Below, in pieces: positions 38,547-46,480 of a stretch of DNA of 64,000 nucleotides; the first letter of the stretch is position 1; every line of letters starts with the position of its first letter. The notes below the pieces were generated by a model that saw only the letters and a program-made list of their open reading frames with translations, was not told where the DNA came from and did no database searches. The stretch comes from Fulvivirga sp. M361 (GTDB taxonomy: Bacteria > Bacteroidota > Bacteroidia > Cytophagales > Cyclobacteriaceae): the NCBI RefSeq assembly GCF_007097395.1, contig NZ_VKDC01000014.1, positions 124,001 to 188,000 on the forward strand, read 5' to 3'. Position numbers and translations under genes: made by a program.

Positions 38547-39146
38547 TCAGTCAAATAACTCTATCTGGACAGGCAATAACCGGAATGACATACGATGGTG
38601 TGGAGTTACACCGTATATGCGAATGGCTTCACGATGGGATATGGTAGGGTATCCTGCATTTTTATGCCATTCATATTCCGAATACTGTTCCCCTATCTTT
38701 ACCATGAACTCATCGCGATAGGTTTTGGCCAATATAGAAGCTGCCGCAATAGAAAGATATTTACCGTCCCCTTTAATGATGCACTCATAAGGAATATCAT
38801 TGTGAGGTTTGTAACGATTCCCATCAATGAGCAGTAATTCAGGCTGTTGCTTAAGTTGGTCTACGGAACGCTGCATGGCCAGGTAACTTGCATTAAGGAT
38901 ATTCACTTCGTCAATCTCCTTATTATCAACAAATGAGACCGCCCAATGCAGTGCATCCTTTTCAATATCCTTTCTCAGTAAGTCTCTCTTTTTCCTGGAA
39001 AGCTGCTTACTGTCGTTCAACTCCTGGTTCTTGTAGTCAGGGGGTAGAATAACTGCAGCCGCGACTACCGGACCGGCCAGACAGCCTCTACCGGCTTCAT
39101 CACAACCGGCTTCTATTTTGTCTTTCGTAAAAGAAGATAACAGCAT
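38547..39146 (-). CDS. rnhB: Ribonuclease HII
   Basis: 199 residues. The catalytic acidic residues appear in GCDEAGRGCLAGPVVAAAV (Asp, Glu near 14-15), LLLIDGNRY and DGKYLSIAAASILAKTYRD. It cleaves the RNA strand of RNA/DNA hybrids and single ribonucleotides in DNA. The C-terminal HREAIRIYGVTPHHRMSF is conserved. Its promoter, with a canonical -33/-7 pair, ends 4 bp before the ATG, so the mRNA is probably leaderless. Confidence 0.95.
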   Translation of the reverse strand: MLLSSFTKDKIEAGCDEAGRGCLAGPVVAAAVILPPDYKNQELNDSKQLSRKKRDLLRKDIEKDALHWAVSFVDNKEIDEVNILNASYLAMQRSVDQLKQQPELLLIDGNRYKPHNDIPYECIIKGDGKYLSIAAASILAKTYRDEFMVKIGEQYSEYEWHKNAGYPTISHREAIRIYGVTPHHRMSFRLLPVQIELFD

Positions 39147-39150
39147 GAAA

Positions 39151-39181
39151 CAAAACTACTTTTTCGAAGGCCAATATCAAA
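39151..39181 (-). promoter_or_regulatory. rnhB promoter, leaderless type
   Basis: On the minus strand TTTG (39178-39181), a 19-bp spacer, then TAGTTTTG (39151-39158): the full Bacteroidetes -33/-7 consensus. The -7 box ends 4 bp before the ATG at 39146, putting transcription start at or next to the A of the start codon. Confidence 0.7.
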
Positions 39182-39308
39182 CCTGGTTTTAATACATCAA
39201 TAAACGCCTTGATTTTAGTACTCAAACTGAACACACGCCTCTTTACACGTTAATTAAAGATTCATATATATGTAATTCAATCAAGGTAAAAAGAATCCTA
39301 TAAACCCC

Positions 39309-39316
39309 TAGATTTG
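39309..39316 (+). promoter_or_regulatory. -7 box 5 bp from the NUDIX gene start
   Basis: TAGATTTG matches TAnnTTTG and lies 5 bp before the ATG at 39322. No convincing -33 element. A leaderless or nearly leaderless transcript is implied. Confidence 0.45.
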
Positions 39317-39321
39317 CTCCC

Positions 39322-39876
39322 ATGAAAACATCTGAAAGCCCTTGGACCACCTTATCCGCTGAAGAAAAGTATGACAACAATTGGATCAATGTTACTGAGT
39401 ATGAGGTGCTGAATCCTGGTGGAGGCCAGGGAATATATGGAAAAGTGTCTTTCAAGAATAAGGCCATTGGTATCATTCCTCTGGACGATACCAACCATAC
39501 CTGGCTGGTAGGTCAACACCGCTACACATTGAATGAATATTCATGGGAGATCCCTGAAGGCGGAGCCCCATTGGCAGAAGATATCTTTTCGGCTGCCAAA
39601 CGTGAATTAAAAGAAGAAACAGGTATAATGGCCAGGCGTTGGGAGAAGATCATGCGATTTCACACCTCCAATTCGGTAACTGATGAAGAAGCCTTCGTAT
39701 TCTTAGCTACGGAACTCAGCTTTGGCCCTTCAGAATTAGAAGAAACAGAGTCTGACCTGGTGGTGAAAAAGCTGCATCTCACTGAAGCTCTCAATATGGT
39801 AATGCAATCACAAATCACGGATAGCATGAGCGTAGCCGGTCTTTTAAAAGTGGCAAGAATGAAAGGGGTCCATTGA
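39322..39876 (+). CDS. NUDIX hydrolase, ADP-ribose pyrophosphatase-like
   Basis: 184 residues. The Nudix box GGAPLAEDIFSAAKRELKEE followed by TGI (about residues 76-98) fits G-x5-E-x7-R-E-x2-E-E-x-G. The N-terminal half with WINVTEYEVLNPGG and TWLVGQHRYTLNEYSWEIPEGG resembles ADP-ribose or sugar-nucleotide pyrophosphatases. The substrate is not certain. Monocistronic to judge from its own -7 box and the 175-bp gap to divergent rnhB. Confidence 0.88.
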   Translation: MKTSESPWTTLSAEEKYDNNWINVTEYEVLNPGGGQGIYGKVSFKNKAIGIIPLDDTNHTWLVGQHRYTLNEYSWEIPEGGAPLAEDIFSAAKRELKEETGIMARRWEKIMRFHTSNSVTDEEAFVFLATELSFGPSELEETESDLVVKKLHLTEALNMVMQSQITDSMSVAGLLKVARMKGVH

Positions 39877-39957
39877 CCATATCGTCTCAATTATTTATTT
39901 CATAAAACAACTATCTGAAGAGACCTTCAGGTGAAGGCGCTTTTCTGTGGTGAAGCA

Positions 39958-41301
39958 ATGCAAGACTACAAAGCACATTTAAAAAAGAATTTTCTCCTGG
40001 CGTATCCTGTTATGATCAGTCAGATGGGACATATGCTGGTGAATGTAGCTGATAGCGTAATGGTTGGTCAGCTCGGCGCTTCACCACTTGCCGGAGCTTC
40101 ACTTGCCAACGTGATCTTTCATATGCTCTTGACCTTTGGCATTGGCGTTTCATATGCTATAACTCCACTAGTGGCAGCGGCAGACGGCGAAGAGAATATT
40201 GAAAGGTCCGCTTCGGTACTCAAACATGGTTTATTGATCAATCCTATCGCCGGTGTAGTCCTGTTCCTGGGTGTGCTTGTGGGCACTCCTGCACTACAAT
40301 ACTTGAACCAACCGCCAGAAGTAGTAAAGCAAGCTATTCCCTATCTGAATATTGTCACCTTTTCGCTTATTCCACTCATGGTTTTCCAAACCTTCCGGCA
40401 GTTTGCGGAGGGTCTGTCATTTACAAAACAAGCCATGGTTATTGTGATAACGGCTAACATCGCTAACATAGGTCTTAATTATATATTGATCTATGGTAAG
40501 CTAGGATTTGAGCCTATGGGTCTTGTGGGAGCCGGGTGGGCATCATTGATAGCCCGTATATTATTGGCCTTGCTAATGTTTGCGTATATCTACTTTCACA
40601 AAAGCTTCGGCAAATATAAAAAAGGTTTTTCCATAGGCGCTTACAGCCGGTCCCTGATACGAAAAATGCTGGGCATTGGCATACCGGCAGGCCTGCAATT
40701 CATTTTCGAGGTGGGCGCCTTTGGTTTTGCGGTGATCATGATCGGCTGGATTGGTACCAAACCGTTGGCAGCACATCAAATAGCTCTTAACCTGGCGGCT
40801 ATCAGCTACATGGCAGCGTCCGGTCTTTCTGCAGCGGCTACTATCAGAGTAGGGAATCAATTGGGCAAAAAAGATATACCTACATTACGGGCAGCGGCAT
40901 TTACACTTTATGGTATGGTAGTTACATTCATGATAGTATGTGCTTTTATCTTCATTGCAGGTCGTCATTTTCTACCGGCGCTGTACATAGCAGATCAGGA
41001 AGTGATCACTATTGCCTCTTCACTTGTCATAATAGCGGGACTTTTCCAGGTATCCGACGGCGTACAGGTAGTTAGCCTTGGCGCTTTACGCGGCCTGGAA
41101 GATGTAAAAACCCCTACTATACTGACTTTTATAGCCTATTGGTTACTCGCCCTACCGGCAGGTTACATACTGGCTTTTCCTATGGGAATGGGAGTCGAGG
41201 GAGTCTGGTATGGGCTGTTAATTGGTTTGACCGTAGTAGCCGTAGTGATGTTCATGCGTTTTAACATTCTAACAAAGCAGTTGAATACCGACAGATTTTA
41301 G
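39958..41301 (+). CDS. MATE-family multidrug efflux transporter
   Basis: 447 residues from ATG 39958 (GTG at 39931 is possible but would place a soluble extension ahead of the first helix). About twelve membrane helices. MATE signatures: PVMISQMGHMLVNVADSVMVGQLGA-type first repeat (about 17-41), LAGASLANVIF, NYILIYGKLGFEPMGLVGAG (about 178-197) and the second-half RVGNQLGKKD. Exports drugs or metabolites by cation antiport. Upstream DNA of 54 bp has no clear promoter; a sigma-factor gene begins downstream. Confidence 0.92.
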   Translation: MQDYKAHLKKNFLLAYPVMISQMGHMLVNVADSVMVGQLGASPLAGASLANVIFHMLLTFGIGVSYAITPLVAAADGEENIERSASVLKHGLLINPIAGVVLFLGVLVGTPALQYLNQPPEVVKQAIPYLNIVTFSLIPLMVFQTFRQFAEGLSFTKQAMVIVITANIANIGLNYILIYGKLGFEPMGLVGAGWASLIARILLALLMFAYIYFHKSFGKYKKGFSIGAYSRSLIRKMLGIGIPAGLQFIFEVGAFGFAVIMIGWIGTKPLAAHQIALNLAAISYMAASGLSAAATIRVGNQLGKKDIPTLRAAAFTLYGMVVTFMIVCAFIFIAGRHFLPALYIADQEVITIASSLVIIAGLFQVSDGVQVVSLGALRGLEDVKTPTILTFIAYWLLALPAGYILAFPMGMGVEGVWYGLLIGLTVVAVVMFMRFNILTKQLNTDRF

Positions 41302-41312
41302 GGATTAACACT

Positions 41313-41320
41313 TACCTTTG
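41313..41320 (+). promoter_or_regulatory. Candidate -7 box for the second ECF sigma gene
   Basis: TACCTTTG fits TAnnTTTG and would start transcription about 35 nt before the ATG at 41361. The -33 region is poor. It lies 12 bp after the MATE stop codon. Confidence 0.45.
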
Positions 41321-41360
41321 CAGCATCAGCCATAATCAGACCATAGCACTGTATCAACCC

Positions 41361-41942
41361 ATGCTCCATTCCATTGCTTTAAAAATGGTGGGATCTTTGC
41401 ACGATGCCGAAGACATTGTTCAGGAGACATTTCTCAAATGGCTTACCATAGAAAAGGAAAAAATAATCAATACCAAAGCTTACCTGATCAGATCTGTAAC
41501 CAATAATTGCATTAATCATCTGGAAGCTTTGAAGCGCAAAAAAGACCAGTGCCTGGATAGTCTGAACCCTACTGAACTGCTGGATTGGAGCAAAGTAGCT
41601 GATTTCAGTCATTTTGACCTGGAACAGGAAGTATCTAATGCACTAGGTACACTTCATAAAAAGCTGGAACCACTGGAAAAAGGCATTTTTCTGTTAAGAG
41701 AAGTTTTCAACTTCGAATACGATGAACTGCAACACATCTTCGATAAGAAAAAAGAAAACTGCCGTCAGCTTTTTTGCCGAGCTAAAAACAAACTAGCTAG
41801 CAATACAACACCTGCGCTACCGGAACTATCCAGCCCCGGTCAACTGTTAAATACATTCAAAAGAGCTTGTGACTGGGGACATTTAAGTGACCTGGTGCAT
41901 GAGATCAGCCAGGACATCGCAGCAAAGCTTAAAAAAACTTAA
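41361..41942 (+). CDS. ECF-type sigma factor, SigJ-like
   Basis: 193 residues. Region 2: SIALKMVGSLHDAEDIVQETFLKW and YLIRSVTNNCINHLEALKRKK; region 4: LEPLEKGIFLLREVFNFEYDELQHIFDKKKENCRQLF. The Asp-Ala-Glu-Asp block and the LREVF segment resemble the SigJ/ECF41 branch, but the usual SnoaL-like C-terminal domain is missing; a short tail replaces it. The first ATG lies inside the first sigma helix: in-frame codons before it still read LYQP, as expected of the family, yet no ATG, GTG or TTG is available there. The box at 41313 supports the ATG at 41361. Confidence 0.82.
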   Translation: MLHSIALKMVGSLHDAEDIVQETFLKWLTIEKEKIINTKAYLIRSVTNNCINHLEALKRKKDQCLDSLNPTELLDWSKVADFSHFDLEQEVSNALGTLHKKLEPLEKGIFLLREVFNFEYDELQHIFDKKKENCRQLFCRAKNKLASNTTPALPELSSPGQLLNTFKRACDWGHLSDLVHEISQDIAAKLKKT

Positions 41943-42030
41943 AGTTTATTGAGTTTTTTGTCACAACTGAACATTGTTCCTGTCTTAATGTTGTTAGACT
42001 GATTTAAAACAAGAGAATTAAAAAAATATA

Positions 42031-42801
42031 ATGGCCGTCATTTTCACATTTTTCATAGCACACTGGTACCTTTCCCTGTTCTTTCAAACCTTTTTTCTTC
42101 ATCGTTATGCATCACACGGTGCATTTACTATGAGCAAAACCTGGGAAAAAGTTTTCTTTATTCTCACCTGGTTTTTCCAGGGCTCCAACTACCTGAGTGC
42201 CTACGGTTATGGCGTTATGCATCGTATGCATCACGCTTTTGCTGATACTCCAGATGATCCGCATTCACCTAAATACGACGAAAGCCTCTTTAAAATGATG
42301 TGGAAAACAAAAACTATTTATTCAGCTATCACGAGTAAAACGATGAAAGTAGATGCACGCTTTACCGAAGGTGTACCTGAATGGACGGCTTTTGACAAGT
42401 TCGCTCGTTCCTGGGTATCTCGTTTACTCTGGGGGGCTGCCTACACAATGGTGTACGTCACTTTTGCAACAGAATGGTGGTTATGGTTATTGTTACCCGT
42501 TCAATTCTTATTATCGCCCGTACATGGTGCTATTATCAACTGGTTTGCTCATAAATACGGTTACAGAAATTTTGAAGTAGGGGACACTTCCAGAAACTTT
42601 TTACCCTTCGACTTTCTAATGATGGGTGAAAGCTATCATAACAACCATCATAAGTATGGCAACAGGGCTAATTTTGGTGGCGTCCGATGGCATGAAATAG
42701 ACCCTACTTATCTAATGATCAGGCTACTGAACCGATTAGGCATCATTCAAATGGCTAAAGAAAAGCAGATCCTACCTGTAGAAATAAAAAGGGCTGCTTA
42801 A
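42031..42801 (+). CDS. Membrane fatty acid (acyl-CoA type) desaturase
   Basis: 256 residues with four membrane helices and the three histidine boxes of di-iron desaturases: HRYASH (residues 24-29), HRMHH (64-68) and HNNHH (about 211). They introduce a double bond into acyl chains, usually at delta-9, and adjust membrane fluidity. The stop codon is embedded in a perfect terminator hairpin. Starts at ATG 42031 after 88 bp of AT-rich sequence. Confidence 0.9.
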   Translation: MAVIFTFFIAHWYLSLFFQTFFLHRYASHGAFTMSKTWEKVFFILTWFFQGSNYLSAYGYGVMHRMHHAFADTPDDPHSPKYDESLFKMMWKTKTIYSAITSKTMKVDARFTEGVPEWTAFDKFARSWVSRLLWGAAYTMVYVTFATEWWLWLLLPVQFLLSPVHGAIINWFAHKYGYRNFEVGDTSRNFLPFDFLMMGESYHNNHHKYGNRANFGGVRWHEIDPTYLMIRLLNRLGIIQMAKEKQILPVEIKRAA

Positions 42802-42811
42802 AAAGCAGCCC
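42791..42811. terminator. Bidirectional hairpin terminator overlapping the desaturase stop
   Basis: GGGCTGCTT (42791-42799) and AAGCAGCCC (42803-42811) pair perfectly with a 3-nt loop. On the minus strand it is followed by TTTTTATTT, a strong intrinsic terminator for the convergent lipoprotein gene. On the plus strand the desaturase TAA is in the stem and the T-tract is weak. Confidence 0.8.
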
Positions 42812-42848
42812 CTTACTCATCTTAAAACAACTCACTGACAAACGCCAG

Positions 42849-43337
42849 TTACTTTATTAATGGAACATTGTTTACTGTACCATTAAATGTTCCTTGTGTT
42901 AACGTATGTAAATTAGTCACCGTGTGAAAGGCATTATATTCAGTTCTTGGCTGAATAGACAGGGCACTTGACATCATTTCCAGTGTATCCTGATTAAGAA
43001 TGGAATAAAGGATTTTATTCTGACTTTCATCCGCATCAGAGTGGTAGTTAAAATCCCGGGTCTCTCTTAGAATCACAAAAGTGAGTGAATCATATGTGGT
43101 GAAGTATAACTTAAAAAAGTACTGATTATCTATACATTGCTGTATATAAGTTGAATCCACCTGGAAAGCTATCAAAGCTCCGGTGTTCTGATTCATAATT
43201 TCCCCTACCCCGTCTTCGGCACGTGTCTTGTCAGACATTATTACTCCCCAGTCATCAAAAGATATACGTTCAGAATCTTTGCTACAGGCCATCAGGCATC
43301 CTAATAGCAGTAAACCAATCGTGCCGGACTTCATCAT
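42849..43337 (-). CDS. Small lipoprotein of unknown function
   Basis: 162 residues with a lipoprotein signal: hydrophobic GLLLLGCLMAC, lipobox LMAC with Cys at about residue 18. The mature part contains FDDWGVIMSDKTRAEDG and repeated Asn/Gln/Thr-rich strands, no motif I recognise. It ends 38 bp before a strong terminator. No partner gene is obvious; the thioesterase gene is divergent. Confidence 0.7.
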   Translation of the reverse strand: MMKSGTIGLLLLGCLMACSKDSERISFDDWGVIMSDKTRAEDGVGEIMNQNTGALIAFQVDSTYIQQCIDNQYFFKLYFTTYDSLTFVILRETRDFNYHSDADESQNKILYSILNQDTLEMMSSALSIQPRTEYNAFHTVTNLHTLTQGTFNGTVNNVPLIK

Positions 43338-43464
43338 TTCTATTTATTTTAAAGATGGAAATATAGAGAGTAATTGACTATTACATTGCTTAATTTCCGA
43401 TATTCGGTTACTATTCTCTTCTAATTGAATTATGATCCAGCCATTACATTAATATACAAACCAT

Positions 43465-44037
43465 ATGGAAGCCCGCACATCTCATTCAGGCAAAAAAGCA
43501 GCCGATTCACAAACCACTATCACAGAGCTTATGATTCCTTCCTACGCCAACTTCGGTGGTAAAATACACGGAGGGATTTTGTTGTCACTGATCGACAAGG
43601 TAGCCTATGCCTGTGCCAGCAAACATGCCGGCGCTTATTGTGTCACCGTTTCGGTAGATAATGTAGAGTTTCTTCAGCCCGTAGAAGTGGGTGAGTTAGT
43701 ATCACTACATGCCACCGTTAATCATGTTGGAAATACCTCACTGGTAGTGGGTATAAAAGTAATTGCTGAAAATGTAAAAGAAGGTAGCGTCAAGCATACC
43801 AATACAAGTTATGTAACCATGGTAGCAAAGGGTGAAGATGATAAACCCGTATCAGTACCTCCACTGATATTGACATCTCATACTGATGTAAGACGTTATG
43901 CAGAAGCCATAAAACGTAAAGAGTTGAAACGTGTTTCTCATGAAACAATGGATGAAACCAAAAATAGCTGGGAGTTGAATGAGGCATTGAAGATTTTGAA
44001 AGGTCAGAGGTGTATTGTTAATTTAGATGAGAACTGA
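43465..44037 (+). CDS. Acyl-CoA thioesterase (hotdog fold, YciA/ACOT-like)
   Basis: 190 residues. The hotdog domain (about 15-140) contains MIPSYANFGGKIHGGILLSL (with the His-Gly-Gly motif of the hotdog helix), DKVAYACASKHAG and VTVSVDNVEFLQPVEVG. These enzymes hydrolyse acyl-CoA. The extra C-terminal ~50 residues are charged and helical. Start ATG follows an AT-rich 127-bp gap. Confidence 0.88.
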   Translation: MEARTSHSGKKAADSQTTITELMIPSYANFGGKIHGGILLSLIDKVAYACASKHAGAYCVTVSVDNVEFLQPVEVGELVSLHATVNHVGNTSLVVGIKVIAENVKEGSVKHTNTSYVTMVAKGEDDKPVSVPPLILTSHTDVRRYAEAIKRKELKRVSHETMDETKNSWELNEALKILKGQRCIVNLDEN

Positions 44038-44081
44038 ACCATTAGGTCACTCAATGCTTATCCGGATCAATCCTTAAAACA

Positions 44082-45431
44082 ATGAAGAAAATACTCTTAC
44101 TCTTTATCGCAGGCTGTCTTTTTGGGAATGCAAGTGCACAATCGTCTTACCCGGCTATACTTTCCATGCAAAAAAGAGCGGAGACAGTGGACCGGCTTTT
44201 AGAAGATAAGATCCAAACCGTACTACCCTCATTGATGCGTCGAACCGGCATTGATATGTGGATAGTGATCTCCAGGGAGTATAATGAGGACCCGGTCATT
44301 GAAACCTTGTTACCTGCTACATGGCTGGCCGCCCGAAGAAGGACCATATTGGTCATGTATGACCGGGGTGAAAAGGACGGAATAGAGTGCCTGGCGGTAG
44401 CCCGTTACAACGTGGGAAGCACTTTTGAAAAAGCCTGGGACAAGGAAAGAGAGCCTGATCAATGGAAAAGGCTGGCACAGATCATTGAAAAAAGGGACCC
44501 CAAACAGATCGGTATTAATAAATCCGAGGCATTTGGTCTGGCAGACGGCATAGTGGCTACTGACCTGGAAGAATTTAATCAAATATTGCCACATAAGTAC
44601 AAAAACCGTATCGTCTCTGCCGAAAAGCTGGCACTAGGCTGGCTGGAAACACGTACTCCTGCTGAAATGATGATCTATCCGCAAATTTGCCGAATAGCTC
44701 ATGAGATCATAGACGAAGCATTTTCTGAAAAGGTCATCCAACCCGGGGTCACCTCTACGGAAGATGTAGTGTGGTGGATGCGAGAAAAAATAAGGGACTT
44801 AAAATTAACCACCTGGTTCCACCCTACCGTCTCAATACAACGGGATGACCCGCAATCCTTCGACCATCTAAGGTCATTCTCCAAGAGACCGGAAAAGAAC
44901 ATCATACTTCCGGGAGACCTGATCCATGTAGATTTTGGGATCACTTACCTACGTTTAAATACAGATACTCAACAACACGCCTATGTATTACGCCGGGGAG
45001 AAACAGAAGCTCCACATTACCTGAAAACAGCATTTGCACGTGGCAATCGATTACAGGATATTTTTACAAAGAATTTTAAGGAAGGTAAAACCGGCAACGA
45101 GGTGCTGAGGGAATCACGCGAACAAGCCATTGCTGAAGGAATCAAACCTTCTATCTATACCCACCCTATTGGATACCATGGACACGCAGCAGGAACTACG
45201 TTAGGTATGTGGGACCAACAAGGCGGCGTGCCTGTAACCGGTGATTACCCACTACATCTAAACACAGCCTACTCCATCGAGCTTAACGCTGCCACCTATA
45301 TCAAAGAATGGAATAAAGAGATACGGATAATGCTGGAAGAGGAAGCCTTCTTTGACGAAACAGGAGTAAACTACATTGATGGAAGACAAACTGAGCTTCT
45401 ACTAATTCCAAGACCTTCCAAGAACAAGTAA
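44082..45431 (+). CDS. Exported M24-family metallopeptidase (Xaa-Pro aminopeptidase-like)
   Basis: 449 residues with a signal peptide (about 1-19, ending ASAQ). An N-terminal creatinase-like domain is followed by a pita-bread domain. Candidate metal ligands: Asp in LIHVDFGITY, Asp in LNTDTQQ, His in YHGHAAG, Glu in SIELNAA and Glu in IMLEEEAFF. Members release N-terminal residues before proline; the export signal places it in the periplasm. The gene lies 44 bp after the thioesterase and 38 bp before plsC. Confidence 0.85.
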   Translation: MKKILLLFIAGCLFGNASAQSSYPAILSMQKRAETVDRLLEDKIQTVLPSLMRRTGIDMWIVISREYNEDPVIETLLPATWLAARRRTILVMYDRGEKDGIECLAVARYNVGSTFEKAWDKEREPDQWKRLAQIIEKRDPKQIGINKSEAFGLADGIVATDLEEFNQILPHKYKNRIVSAEKLALGWLETRTPAEMMIYPQICRIAHEIIDEAFSEKVIQPGVTSTEDVVWWMREKIRDLKLTTWFHPTVSIQRDDPQSFDHLRSFSKRPEKNIILPGDLIHVDFGITYLRLNTDTQQHAYVLRRGETEAPHYLKTAFARGNRLQDIFTKNFKEGKTGNEVLRESREQAIAEGIKPSIYTHPIGYHGHAAGTTLGMWDQQGGVPVTGDYPLHLNTAYSIELNAATYIKEWNKEIRIMLEEEAFFDETGVNYIDGRQTELLLIPRPSKNK

Positions 45432-45469
45432 TTGATAGGCTGATCATAACAGGAGACGGAACTGTAGCT

Positions 45470-46204
45470 ATGAAATTCTTAAGAATACTGCACGCTATCT
45501 ATGCCATTACTATATTCATTCTTTCATTTATATTATTTTTTCCATTATTACTGATCCCCGTTTTTTTCTCAAAACATCATCACCTGGTAGGTATATTTAA
45601 TCGTTGGTGGTCAAAGATTTTTTTTGCTTTATGTATGTTCCCTAGAAAAATAGAAGTCCATTCTGCATTGGATAAGAAGGCACAATACATTTTCTGCCCT
45701 AACCACTTTTCTTACCTTGACATTCCTACCATGGGTTTAAACCCCGTCAACTCCATTTTTGTAGGAAAAAATGACATGGAAAAAATACCACTTTTTGGCT
45801 ACATGTACCGTAAGTTGCACATCACTGTGGATCGGGGTAGTCTCAAAAGCAGGTATACTACTTTGCTACGTTCAGCCGAAGCAATAGATAATGGAAAAAG
45901 CCTCGTAATATTCCCGGAAGGCGGGATAGTATCACAAAAAATGCCTCAGATGGCAAAGTTCAAGGACGGCGCATTCAGAATTGCAATAGATAAACAAATT
46001 CCTGTTATTCCTGTCACCATTCCCCATAATTGGATAATTTTACCTGATTCGACAATTCTGCCCAAATGGGGTACTACTAAGGTCATCTTCCATGAGCCTA
46101 TTAGTACGTTGGGTATGGATTCGACAGAAATTGAAGCACTCAAGAAAAAGACATATGATGTCATTGATGCTGAATTAAAGCGTCATCACGATGAAAATCG
46201 ATAG
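45470..46204 (+). CDS. plsC: 1-acyl-sn-glycerol-3-phosphate acyltransferase
   Basis: 244 residues. Membrane helix at about 10-32, acyltransferase motif I NHFSYLD (His-x4-Asp, about residue 76), and motif III FPEGG (about 145). It makes phosphatidic acid from lysophosphatidic acid and acyl donors. The next gene, gatC, starts inside it (14-bp overlap), a tight fixed arrangement. Confidence 0.9.
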   Translation: MKFLRILHAIYAITIFILSFILFFPLLLIPVFFSKHHHLVGIFNRWWSKIFFALCMFPRKIEVHSALDKKAQYIFCPNHFSYLDIPTMGLNPVNSIFVGKNDMEKIPLFGYMYRKLHITVDRGSLKSRYTTLLRSAEAIDNGKSLVIFPEGGIVSQKMPQMAKFKDGAFRIAIDKQIPVIPVTIPHNWIILPDSTILPKWGTTKVIFHEPISTLGMDSTEIEALKKKTYDVIDAELKRHHDENR

Positions 46205-46478
46205 AGAACATTTACACAAAATTGCCCACCTTGCGCGACTCGAATTTGACGAACGCACCGCCGATAATATGATGCAGGAGATGTCCCAGATCATCACTTG
46301 GGTAGAAAAACTCAATGAAGTAGACACGGAAGGGGTAGAGCCGCTTACTACAATGTCTCATGAAATAAATGTGTTACGGGAAGATGAAGTAAAGAACCAT
46401 TTAAGTCATGAAAAGGCACTGAAAAATGCACCTAAAAAGGATGCAGACTATTTCAAGGTGCCGAAAGTAATTGAGTAA
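46191..46478 (+). CDS. gatC: Asp-tRNA(Asn)/Glu-tRNA(Gln) amidotransferase subunit C
   Basis: 95 residues. The helix LHKIAHLARLEFDERT, the middle MSQIITWVEKLNEVDTEGV (with EP-LTTM following) and the C-terminal VLREDEVKNHLS are typical for GatC, which stabilises the GatA-GatB complex that amidates misacylated tRNA. gatA and gatB are not in the window. It overlaps plsC by 14 bp and is followed after 2 bp by the membrane-TPR gene. Confidence 0.93.
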   Translation: MKIDREHLHKIAHLARLEFDERTADNMMQEMSQIITWVEKLNEVDTEGVEPLTTMSHEINVLREDEVKNHLSHEKALKNAPKKDADYFKVPKVIE

Positions 46479-46480
46479 CT

